64,000 bases of DNA from Auriscalpium vulgare (taxonomy: Eukaryota > Basidiomycota > Agaricomycetes > Russulales > Auriscalpiaceae): contig JAHBBC010000013.1 in assembly GCA_019915015.1 (NCBI GenBank), forward strand, positions 868,001 through 932,000. The letters run 5' to 3'. Of the stretch, positions 54,729-64,000 are shown piece after piece (the first letter of the stretch is position 1; every line of letters starts with the position of its first letter). The notes beneath the pieces were generated by a model, which made no database searches, was not told the DNA's origin, and saw nothing but the letters and a program-made list of their open reading frames with translations. A program made the position numbers and the translations under genes.

Positions 54729-55498
54729 GCAGGCGGTGTTCTGTGGTCGCTTTGCTTTTTTCCCTCGCACTCAATGAATCGAATTGCGCGCAGAAGCTGA
54801 TTATTTACGCGGCGCTAGCACCGCGCCGGGGGTGTAACCGTGTAACTATCTCACCAGGCAGAATGTTGGCATGTTCAATTGAACGAGAGGTGCTCGACAT
54901 CGGGGAGGGAACCCGGAAACGGACTCGCCGGCCGGCCGTGGCTGTGCAGCTTGTGCGAACACCCGCACCTCCGAGTCGTATCACGATACTGGCACTAGGT
55001 TGTCACTTAGGCCTGCGCTTGTACATTGCTGTTAGCTTCGAACTATTCGCAAAACGACGCACCGAACTCTTCCGTGTCTCCTACATTGTAGAAGACGGTT
55101 GACACTAAGCATTCGATGTCGGGTTTTGACTCCAGGTGCGCCCATAAGTTTTCCTCGGACTCGCCTTGACTGAATGTACCCAGGGTTCCCTATCGGTGTT
55201 CACAGAATTTTCTGTGTATGTGTGCCTTTGATATGGTCATCAGCCACTAGTACTTCTAACGCTCAGTTGGATGGGGTGCATCACGGCCGCGCGCCAATCG
55301 TTCCTTGGGAAGTTCCTGGCGCCGTATCACTTATATGATAAAGCGGGTAAAAGGGATCTTATCGTCCTATGCTGTACTAGTGCTCACGTATTAGTGCAAC
55401 TGAAGCCCGTCCTGCGGAGGCTGTGAACACTAGGGCCTCGTCGGCTGGGAACTCTCTCTTTCTTCGCATTTCCCGCCCACCTATCCCCCGCGTCCAAG
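54729..55498. other. Intergenic spacer
   Basis: 770 bp. Short frames only; upstream region of the next gene. Nothing recognisable. Confidence 0.4.
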
Positions 55499-58150
55499 AT
55501 GCCCCTCGCCTTCCTGGAGCGCATAGGCCGACAATCGTCAAGTTCAACAACCCCCACTCTTTCCTCAGCATCTGTCCTCACATCGTCTAAAGTGATCGCA
55601 GTCCGCAAGAACAGTCCGCCCGCCTTCATACCCAGTCGCAACTTCCTTGACTGGTCCATCACGCTTACCGAGATCGCAGGGGATGTCTCTAACATGCTGC
55701 AATCAACACCGGCCGCCGCCGCCGCCGCACTACTCACGGCCGTGCTCAAGACCATCGCGGTGAGCCACATGTATTCATGTATAACCGCCCATAATTGACA
55801 GGGATACGCGCTTTCATAGGCTGTAAAGGTCAATCAGGAGAGGTGTATGCGCATCGGTGAGCGCGCCACACGGGCGCTAGAAAGCATCGGGGTACAGATG
55901 GACAGGAAGTGGGACACGGCCCCGCAGAGCCTTCTCAAGAACCTGTATACGCTGGAAAGGTGTGTGATAGCTCTTGAAATTCCTTGACAGTGGTTCTTGA
56001 CTAGCTGTATTGCATCAATCTTCAGCACATTGAGCGGAATACAAGACTGCATGCGCCGCGTGTCACAGGTGACATGGCGAAGACGTCTTTTGTCGAAGCC
56101 GCAGATCGATGATATGTTGCAGCAGTGCGAGTCGCGCCTGGATGAGGCGCTGCAGGGCTTTCAGGTGCGCGGCCATGTCGCTTTGAAGTTTTCTCGCTGA
56201 CCGCTCGGGTCCCGTGAGCAGTTGACATCGCTCATGCAGATCCATTATGCCGTCGGGAGTCGACTCGATCACGGCGTGTCCAATGGAGATATCGCAGTTT
56301 CTGTAGCATCCGACGTCGCTGGCTCTTCTGATGAACTAGACTCCGAGGCTGGCGAGCTCGAGGAATTCCTCGCGACCCTTCGACACCCTGAGGATGTCTT
56401 TGGAGTACGTCTTGTCATGGCTCAGCGCACGCCGTGACAGTCTCCGGGACTCTAGTACTAACGTCTAGTAGTTTCGCAGATACCACCCCTCCGAGGTCGT
56501 CCTCTCCAAGTCTCTTACATGGCGAAGCGGATGGTTCTCGGAGCTGTCGGAGGCGAATGTCAATGGGGTCAAGATGATCGTGAAAGGGTATACTGCCAGC
56601 TCTCGAGATGAAGCGCTCCGGTTATGGTACCAGGACATAAAGCGTCTCCGTAACATATAGTGAGTCATCTCAGATTGCTTGAAGCCTAGATGTGATGTGT
56701 CGTTTGGCAGCCACCCGCGCTTTCCTCAACTCTTAGGTTACTCGAGCGGGAAGACGCAAACACCTTTCATTATTCTTTCCTCTGGTGAATTCATCCATTC
56801 CCTGAGTACAGAATCTACTCGAAGCTAAATGCCCCTATAGCCCCAAAGCAAGATGTCATGTCCTACTTGCGGACGTCGTTGACCCCGGAGATCCCCCTTG
56901 CGGAAATGGCACTTGCGTTTTTGAGAGCCGTAGGTGTTCTGCTGAAATTTCCATGAGTACTCTGATTCATCTTATAATAGTACCGTGATATTTCCGTGGG
57001 TTGTCTTTTTCGGAATGTAAACATGACCCTGCGACTGACTTCAAAGGGATCTTGAGAGGGCCGTGTTATATGCTCAACAGCAATTATCTCTGGATAGCCA
57101 GGGCATGAAGGAATTCATCCGTGTAGGCCTCTTTTTGGGAGTGTCTGGCCATCACTGACGATGTAGCATTAGAATGCTACCTACGCTGTTGATCATAGCC
57201 AAAGCCTCGTCCTCGGCCTCCCGGTTCAAGTCGACGATACCCTCGTCACTCGGCGTTGGACTGAGGTCGTTGGCGACGCATTCCTGCCTAAGACCATCGT
57301 TTATCACTACCTCACGGTCAGCAAGTCCATGCCTGAATTACGAAACGGCTCAAACCAAATTTACCATCTCTAGTTCCTGGAGCGGACCTGCACTTTATTG
57401 CCGCGCGACATCCGCTTCTTGCAATCACAGATTACGGAATGTATCTGCCTTCTTAACGATCTCATGGCCTACGACTCTCCCGACGTCCGACTCCACAAAG
57501 AGCTCGACTGTGCGCTTGACCGCGGCGATGCGATGTCACTAATGCAGCTGCGCAAAGTAGCCTACGCGGGAGCAGGCCGCAGGTCATACAGAGTCTATAC
57601 CTATCTCACTCCGCTCGCCTGCAATGACATCGCTATCGGTGACATTGGCATCGGCAACTTCAGCACCTCTCAAGGTGATGACGAACCGTTCACCAGCGCT
57701 GGGAATATCTTCAACCTCGAGTCAGACGCGCATTCCTCTCTGACAGTAAAAATCTGCGACGAAGTCGTGCAGCCGCAGCCTGGCAGCGAGCATCCTGCCT
57801 CGGACTCATGGATTACCGTGTACGCCGCCTCCACTATTTCCGGGCATCGACTATGTGCTTAACATTGAGGTGGCAGCGGGGGGATTAACTTCTTCGTAGT
57901 AAATCTTGAGGACAATGAGAGGGCACCGCTACACTCCCAATACCTCTCCCCCTTAGACAGTGCTTGGAACTACCTCATAAAGTGGGCGAGGCCGCTCGCG
58001 CAAAGAATCGGTGTTGATCCGTCAGTATTGATCATGAGTATGTGTCAATCCAGCACGACCGATAGTGTCATTGAAGCTCACGTATTCAGCAGTCGTATCT
58101 CTGGGAGGCCCTCAGCCGTCGACAGAAGAACCCTCGCTCGGTTTACATAG
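55499..58150 (+). CDS. MLKL/HeLo-like helical-bundle protein with kinase-like segment
   Basis: Exons 55499-55759, 55820-55959, 56005-56164 and more. The N-terminus (about 45-190) is all helical: 'LTEIAGDVSNMLQ', 'LLTAVLKTIAAVKVNQERCMRIGERATRALESI', 'LLKNLYTLE', 'TLSGIQDCMRR', 'CESRLDEALQGF'. This is the layout of the MLKL N-terminal/HeLo-like bundle found on many fungal signalling proteins. Then follow an acidic linker, 'FRRYHPSEVVLSK', and a kinase-N-lobe-like block ('VKMIVKGYTASSRDEALRLWYQDIKRLRN', 'HPRFPQLLGY'). There is no visible HRD/DFG catalytic loop, so it may be a pseudokinase or only resemble one. The C-terminal part (57170-58150) is a conserved lineage-specific region ('RDIRFLQSQITECICLLNDLMAYD', 'LSPLDSAWNYLIKWARPLAQRIG'). 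The exon near 56780-56830 is unresolved. Single-base corrections are needed at about 57046 (AAAGGG) and about 57871 (G6), so it may be a pseudogene. Confidence 0.55.
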
Positions 58151-60605
58151 TGCCGAGTCGGTCGTTTCGGTACCCGTGTTGTAAGATTTCCCCACTTCAA
58201 GCTCGTCCACTGAAATCTAACTTTCCTGTATTTGCTTGGTGAAAAGTCAGGTGGGATTTCTGGAACTGCATCCAGACGATTTTGTGGAGGAAGGAACACT
58301 ACTTCAGTAAATATTCTCAATTGATCATGCCTTTATTCCTTCGTCGCACATCGATCATCTTCAAGTCAATTTACCTCCGAGTCCTACCTATCTTTTTCTT
58401 CCTTGCAGGCGCAGGCCGGGCCTTCACGCTCATTAATGCGCCACCATCGCGGCGTAATGATTATCTGGCGGAAATAGATCTAGAAGAGAAGCCCCGATCC
58501 CAATTTCAGCGTGAAGAAAAGTGACCGGACGGGTGAGGGGATGCCTTCGGGGTAATATCCGCAGGCGATGCTGTTCGACGAGGCGGGCTGGGTGGATAGC
58601 GCAAGCGAGGGACCCCGCTTGACTCATACCCATGACCTTCTATCGCGTGCAGACTGCATATCGCACACTGCTTTGTTGCCTTCTGGACTAGCGACATTGT
58701 CCATGTCGGTCGTCCCACTGGCAAGCTGGCGATAATTTACCTATCCGAGATGGAATTCTACCACCTTTGCGGCTCGACTTCCGTTGGTGCAGGCCACTCC
58801 GGCTCTTGACCCTCATTAGCGCGCTTACACTGAGCGCTGATATTGTGTTGCATCGATAACACGCCGCGCTGCTCAATTCGGAGTTGTCGGTACTGAGTTT
58901 GATTTTGATGGACCGCACTTGCGCGGCCGGCGGTGTCGCCTACCAACACGAAGAACAAAGCTGGTCTCTTTGTGATCACGGGTGGCGAGGCGCCGCAGAC
59001 GCGCTCCATTCGTGTGGGTAGTACACTACAAAGCCTGTGAGACTTACAATAAGAGCCTTTGGGGATAAAAGGCGAGGTCCGTTGTGTTGTGTGCGAGGAC
59101 GCATCGACGTCGCCCCCACTTTCTCCTTCGCAGCCCCTTCTTCGACCCATCCGCTCGCCATCACCGCAAGAAACCACCAACCGGATGCTCAAGAGGATCA
59201 CAAACAAGCTCGCACTGAGTGATGGCACCATTGACAAGACGTCACCGAAGACCCTTTCTCCAGAAAAAGCATCGTCAGGAAGGCCAGCAGATGGTCTCCG
59301 CCACAGAAAGGGATGGAAGGCGAAGAGCAGAACTGAACCTGGCCAGGGTGTAAAGAACAGTGCTGCCGCATTGATCGCGTTGTCATGGAGAGAAGCGGCG
59401 AAGGGGGAGATAGCTCAGCTCGGACGCCACAACGATGCGAAGCAGCCAAAGAAAGCAAACGTGGATAGCGCAGGTGTCGGGTACACAGGAGGTTTCGGCG
59501 ACAAAGAAGAGGATCGGGACAGGATGTCCGTTTGTTCGGAGGACTGGGGCATGGACAGAGTAGAGCTTCAGGATGAGACTGGTTGTGGAGACGGGACGGC
59601 TAGGGCGCGGTGTGCGTAGGATGCGTGGGACAGAATTACTCGGTCGGAGACGTTGGCGGCGATGACTCGGCGTTCAGTCAACGACACGTACAGATATACT
59701 ATAGATTCGTCGAGCATAACCAATGGTGCATTGATCAGGCCACACACCTCAAGTTTGCCTGGTCCTGGTTCCACACTCCTGCCGACGCCGCGCAGCTGCT
59801 GGAACAAGTGGTTCATGCGCGATCAATTGCGAGAATAGAACGTCGTGAAGGCTGCTGGCAGCATCGGAGTTTCTGTAGCCAAACAATCACCGTGTGGCCC
59901 CTCTGATGACGGATTCAAGACTCACGGTGGACTATCGGAAAGAGTCACAGCCTACAGGCAAGCATATGTAGTGCGAAAGACAGTGAAAGTTGAGCAGTTG
60001 AGCCTCGCCGGGAGCAGGGACAGTGTGGGAATATCCCCTTTCTTCGCCCACTTTCAAGTAACTCTCTCTGTCATGCCTGTTGAACGCTACTAGCTCCCTC
60101 CCCCACGCGATGCAGTCATCTCGTCATATCCAGCTGATGATATCGGCAAGGGGCCTGTGGACCATACAACAGAGTTGGAAACCGGGACGTCGTGTGCAGT
60201 GAGGTACCACGTGGTCGACATCGACGACGTTATTCACGCCCGCTGTGTATCTGGAGACAAGGCAACACGCTTGTCGACGCTTTTTAACCTCGAGGCTAGG
60301 TTGAGGCCGACATTCACGAAAAAAGACAAGTAGTAGGTGTCTTCGCGGCTTGCCATGCGACGGGTGGCGGGCATTTAATTGTGAAAGCGACGTGGGCCGC
60401 CGCGTCTGCTTTGTTCTCGATATGATCGTTGTCGTCTGGGTCTGCAAGCTGGGGCACAGCTCGAATGCTGTACGTTACGTTTTGTCTAGCTTATAAACCA
60501 AAGATCTGAAAACTGCTTGACATCGCTGCAGGTCATCCTCCCCGCGCATCACCCTCTCCCATCCGCCCGCTTCCTTGTTCGCTCCCTCCACCCCAGACAT
60601 CAACC
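58151..60605. other. Gene-poor stretch with one possible small gene
   Basis: About 2.45 kb. A plus-strand frame at 59059-59619 (186 codons) is Lys/Ser/Asp-rich ('RMLKRITNKLALSDGTIDK' ... 'KEEDRDRMSVCSEDWGMD') and could be a small hypothetical gene, but it has no motif and no splice support. A hydrophobic patch ('IYLRVLPIFFFLAGAG') occurs near 58365-58415 in a short frame. I commit to neither. Confidence 0.3.
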
Positions 60606-61655
60606 ATGGCAACATACTCAACATACTTTCCACTATACGCACCGGCGCACTATCAGCTATACACACCAGCATATGATCCACCGACGAGGGTGCCACAGCG
60701 TATCGATGACTACACTCTGCCCGAATGCTACAGGTCAGGCAATGTAGTCGTGCTGACGCTCGACACTGCGAGCGGTGGCGGCATCGAAGACAGGGCGCAG
60801 TCAGAAGCACTCTACGACGGCGCATCCGCCTCGGATTCCAGCGACCGCTCCGACTCTGACGCGGAGACGCAGGTGGACTCCCTGTTCGACGACAGCCCCC
60901 CACATATCTCGAAGCAATCATTCCCCGTCGACGCCCCCAGTTCAGCCTCCGCCTCTTGTCTTGATGACACCATGTGCCTCATAATTCAGAGCTACCTTCC
61001 TGACGAGACCCGCGCGCGACCCGTCTTTCTCGTATCCCCCGTCCACGATCCTTCTTCGTTCTTCCACCTCGAGGTATACGACCCTGCGCTGCTGGAACAA
61101 ACGCATCCTGACTCTGATGGAATGGAACTGTTCAAATCCGGGCGTCGGCGTATCGAGATGTACAACAAGATTGCGCCAGTCGCAAGGGACGCCAGGGGCA
61201 CCGACATCACTGGAGGACAGCACACCCATGCGGTGCGCATCCGCATGCCGACAGCAGTTGGGCACCTGAACAACTTCACCCATCGCGAGCACTCGCAATC
61301 CGTCCCGGCGTTACTCTTCCCGGCGGACGACGCCCCCGCGCTCTCGTCCCGCCGGCTCGTCGATGTGCACCCTTCGGAAATGCCCCCGGAGAGCTGGACA
61401 GAGCTCGAGAACCTCGTCGCAAGCTCCGCGGCGTACTACGCCTCTCATGGCGTCGCTCACAATGCCGACCTCCAGACGACGCGGCTTTTGCGGGACGGGT
61501 ACGGCTGGACTGTCATTTTGGACATCGGGGGCGGCAGGCTACTGAAGAACACGGAGCACAGGTTTGACGAGGTCATAAAGTGCGTGAAGTCGGTTGCGTG
61601 GGTGTTTCGGAGGCACTGGGGCCCGTGGTACGACTGGCCGGACTATTCATGGTGA
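60606..61655 (+). CDS. Unknown protein, 'HLEVYDP' family (long form)
   Basis: An intact single-exon frame of 349 residues. I do not recognise a named domain. The N-terminus is Tyr/Pro-rich (MATYSTYFPLYAP...), followed by a Ser/Asp-rich acidic spacer (about 60-100). A conserved-looking core has 'MCLIIQSYLP', 'RPVFLVSPVHDPSSFFHLEVYDPALL' and 'ELFKSGRRRIEMYN'. Later come 'VPALLFPADDA', 'AYYASHGVAHN', 'GYGWTVILDIGG' and a Trp-rich tail ('HWGPWYDWPDYSW'). The shorter minus-strand gene at 62111-62551 is a clear paralogue in the 'P.FxV..P.D..S(F/Y)(F/Y)HLEVYDP.L' block, so this is a real protein family. No signal peptide or membrane segment. Function unknown. Confidence 0.6.
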   Translation: MATYSTYFPLYAPAHYQLYTPAYDPPTRVPQRIDDYTLPECYRSGNVVVLTLDTASGGGIEDRAQSEALYDGASASDSSDRSDSDAETQVDSLFDDSPPHISKQSFPVDAPSSASASCLDDTMCLIIQSYLPDETRARPVFLVSPVHDPSSFFHLEVYDPALLEQTHPDSDGMELFKSGRRRIEMYNKIAPVARDARGTDITGGQHTHAVRIRMPTAVGHLNNFTHREHSQSVPALLFPADDAPALSSRRLVDVHPSEMPPESWTELENLVASSAAYYASHGVAHNADLQTTRLLRDGYGWTVILDIGGGRLLKNTEHRFDEVIKCVKSVAWVFRRHWGPWYDWPDYSW

Positions 61656-62110
61656 GCTGAGTGCGGGGTTTCTTCTCTATGTACCGGTCGCGATGTTGTC
61701 GGGGGTGGGCGACACTTTGTAATTGCATCCCTGTAGTTTTACATGTTTGGACAATTGGAGTGCAGCATGAACATTGAAACATCAATAGCACAGAGCTGTC
61801 GTGATAGCATCCAGGTTCACAAAAAGGTGCTCGAAATTGCTCCGGAAGTTCCGGTGCACATCTATGTCTGCATATGCGAATATACCACAAATCAAAACGG
61901 TACATAGAGGCAAATCGTCCCAGATGACAATCAATAGCCGTTTCTCCAGGCGGCATCACTACCCTCACCAAAGTCGGATTCATACGCAGCACTAGCACTG
62001 CCATCGTCGCCCAAGTGCGGCCCAACTCCAAGCGCGCTCCGCTGAAGTCGGCACCACTAGTACTGGCATGCTTGACGTCTTTTTAGCAGCTAGGATGCCT
62101 ACGTCAAGTG
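61656..62110. other. Convergent spacer between the two paralogues
   Basis: 455 bp between stop codons of the converging paralogues. No gene. The frame of the minus-strand gene does not continue here as a longer homologue. Confidence 0.45.
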
Positions 62111-62551
62111 CTAGGAAGAAGTGGGGTGGTCGAAAGGGCCGGATAAGAAGGCAGGGATTGAGACGTTAGACTCGTCGAATAGGTACCCCCATATTGACCA
62201 CCTTGGCGCCTGTTTGTCTGCCTCCGTCGCATCACTGATTTTCGATGAGTCAAGTCGGCCCTGTCCCTTCAGTAGTAGTTGGTACACTCCTCGTTCGAGC
62301 TCGGGGTCGTAAACCTCGAGGTGGTAATACGAGTGTATGTCCGTTGGCCACCATACGACGAATGTTGGGCATGTTCCTGATTCGGGAGCGGAAAAGGGGA
62401 CGATGATGAGTTGAAGACCGGCGGGCCGATGAGCCTGCGGCAAATCGGAGGACTTCGACTTCGGGGCGACCGGGTATAAATACAAGGATTCGCCAACCTG
62501 ATAGCAGTCGGGAGGCGATGTCTCGAAGCCGCTTCCGGGAAAACAGTCCAT
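62111..62551 (-). CDS. Unknown protein, 'HLEVYDP' family (short paralogue)
   Basis: 146 residues from ATG at 62551 (MDCFPGSGF) to the stop at 62111. Shares with the neighbour at 60606 the blocks 'PPDCYQVGESLYLYPV' (compare 'LPECYRSGNVVVLTL'), 'LQLIIVPF', 'PTFVVWWPTDIHSYYHLEVYDPEL' and 'LLLKGQGRLDSSK'. It ends soon after this core, so it lacks the neighbour's C-terminal 150 residues. The open frame extends upstream of the ATG, so an extra 5' exon is possible. It could be a truncated duplicate or a short functional form. Function unknown. Confidence 0.5.
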   Translation of the reverse strand: MDCFPGSGFETSPPDCYQVGESLYLYPVAPKSKSSDLPQAHRPAGLQLIIVPFSAPESGTCPTFVVWWPTDIHSYYHLEVYDPELERGVYQLLLKGQGRLDSSKISDATEADKQAPRWSIWGYLFDESNVSIPAFLSGPFDHPTSS

Positions 62552-63398
62552 GGCGTATGGGGTTGTAGGTTGGGGGGCGCGGGGAGTCGGGATATCTGTC
62601 AACGACCACCATGCGAGCGCATCACTGCATAAATACTGCAACTCACGGTACCTTGGGCCGCTGCGCTTGTATGCCCAATTTCGGCCCACAAAACGCCGCG
62701 TACCCAGGCGGTGGAAAGCTGTGCCGTTATCAGTGGGACGCTTCGCGGGCGCCATGGCGGTGCACTGACCTTGTTTTTCCGCCACCTTACGGGACATGCG
62801 CCGGCCATCATCTCTTCGCGAGCCTCGTGGATCCGAGAAGCAACCACTGAGAAAACAAAATGTTATGGTTATTGTCAGCCTCGTGGCATCAACGTGCAGC
62901 CTCGAGGTGCCGACCTCGGTGTCTGTGTAGGTTGTCTTCGCCGCGTGCACTGGAGAACGACTTCCGGAATAACAAGCGACGTGGATGTGTGGCGAGACGC
63001 AGGATCTGAGACAAAAGCAGGCTTCTTCAGTCGTAACGCTCACCCACCCATTATACAATCTCTACAAAACGTGCGTCATTCGTAGCTGCAGGTCGTACAC
63101 AACATATGGTTTTCGCGTCTATAAGACGTGCTCCTGCTGCGAAGAAGTGATGCGTTTGTATGCCGTAGACGTCCTGGACGATATAAAGCGGGCAAACGCA
63201 CCTATGGTCGCTAGGTGGCATTGCGACAAACTTCATCGCATGCAGCCAGATGGACTCAATGTGCCAAGGCGCCACACTCGCAGGTGCTGACCGCCGAGGC
63301 GAATGCCTCACGCTTTGGCTCACCTTGGCGAGTGGCGAAAGGGGCTTCGTCAATGCGCACATCACCTACACAATCCCCACTCCTCGTCATCCTCCAAT
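62552..63398. other. Divergent spacer
   Basis: 847 bp between the minus-strand short paralogue and the plus-strand kinase-like gene. No supported gene. Confidence 0.4.
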
Positions 63399-64000
63399 GC
63401 GCGCCCACAGCAATTTATCAGAGACGTCGTCAAGCGAATCAGACTATCAACCCCACTCACCAACAACCTTTGAAACATATGGCGTCCGACTTAGCATCCC
63501 TGAAGTGACTGGCATCCCTCGGCGTGACTTCGTCACCGCCCTCAAGCGAGCCCTCGCGGACTTCTCGGTCCTGTATACGGATCTTGACTTGCCCTTCCGT
63601 CTCAAGATCTACAATCCTGGCTTACCCACAGTCAGCTGCTCGAGCTGCAGCGCAGATGCGGATCGCGCAGCATATGCGGAAGCGAACCTGTACGGCTGCC
63701 TCTCGAGTCTTCAGGGAATGCGCATTCCGACATTCATCGGGGCCGGGGTCATCTTTGACACAAAGCTCACACCAGTCCTCCTCGTCCTCCCAGCTCCTCC
63801 TCCTCCGAGCCCGACCTCTGCGATGAAGAGCGCGCGCTCAATGGCACACTCTACAACACGAGCGGCCGTCCCACAAGCAAAGCCACGATGCGACCAGCCT
63901 GACCACCACCTGCAGCTAAAGCGTGAGCGCCGCGATGCTAAATATTTGTGCTTCTTGCTGTCGTATGATTGCGTGCGGGTGCACCCCGATCAAGTGTCTG
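63399..64000 (+). CDS. Kinase-like protein, 5' part
   Basis: An open frame from ATG 63399 (MRAHSNLSETSSSESDYQPH) to the window edge, with no stop. The N-terminus is Ser-rich. The core 'LPFRLKIYNPG', then 'RAAYAEANLYGCLSSLQGMRIPTFIGAGVI' fits the first part of a fungal kinase-like fold (β3 'K-x-Y', αC Glu with 'Y..L..LQG', then 'IP...G'), as in FunK1-type and aminoglycoside-phosphotransferase-like proteins of mushrooms. After about 63760 the translation becomes Pro/Arg/Ser-rich and may include an intron or an insert. The catalytic loop would lie beyond the window, so activity cannot be judged. Confidence 0.5.

Noticed and set aside
1..64000. tRNA, rRNA and CRISPR features
   Set aside because: None recognised on either strand by eye. 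The TCACGTGA palindromes and GGTACC clusters were considered but do not form such structures. tRNAscan would be needed to exclude tRNAs.

Overview
The window is nuclear DNA of a filamentous basidiomycete, most likely an Agaricomycete (Polyporales-like; this placement is inference). The genes carry many 45-70 nt GT-AG introns, and the gene families are typical of that class: F-box/LRR-type proteins, degenerate 2OG-Fe(II) oxygenase-like proteins, cytosolic S1-like proteases, Zn2Cys6 regulators and kinase-like proteins. No bacterial-type features, CRISPR arrays, rRNA or tRNA genes were seen. Gene models were built by hand from splice sites, so exon ends may be off by a base or so.

Left part (1-21 kb): conserved housekeeping genes around one DNA transposon. 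It opens with the 3' end of MDM35. A complete 5.3-kb hAT element follows (3546-8875), with a perfect 8-bp target duplication, TAG-ending inverted repeats and one long gene whose spliced product fuses an Ulp1-type (C48) cysteine protease to a hAT transposase. The element lies 67 bp downstream of a Zn2Cys6 transcription factor gene. Next come a dynein roadblock light chain gene and ATG14 (head to head, 116 bp apart), MIS12, and a proline-rich protein with an EH-like N-terminus.

Middle (21-40 kb): two divergent 2OG-Fe(II) oxygenase-like paralogues. The right-hand one is cut in two by a very young Ty1/copia retrotransposon (25049-31034) with 484-bp LTRs that look identical, a 5-bp target duplication, a half-tRNA-iMet primer site and a +1 frameshift inside reverse transcriptase. 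A cytosolic S1-like serine protease and an F-box protein follow.

Right-middle (41-52.5 kb): a tandem array of short-chain dehydrogenases, all on the minus strand. It is best read as three copies of a two-gene (B-A) unit: three intact B genes, one intact A gene and two decayed A relics. It is divergent from an intact 13-exon cytochrome P450 gene, so the pair may share a catabolic or biosynthetic role.

Right end (52.5-64 kb): faster-evolving genes. These are an F-box pseudogene, a large multi-exon gene with an MLKL/HeLo-like N-terminal helical bundle and a kinase-N-lobe-like segment, two convergent paralogues of an unknown family sharing an 'HLEVYDP' motif, and the 5' part of a kinase-like gene running off the window. 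Several of these genes need single-base corrections at homopolymer runs. These are either genuine pseudogene lesions or residual assembly errors.
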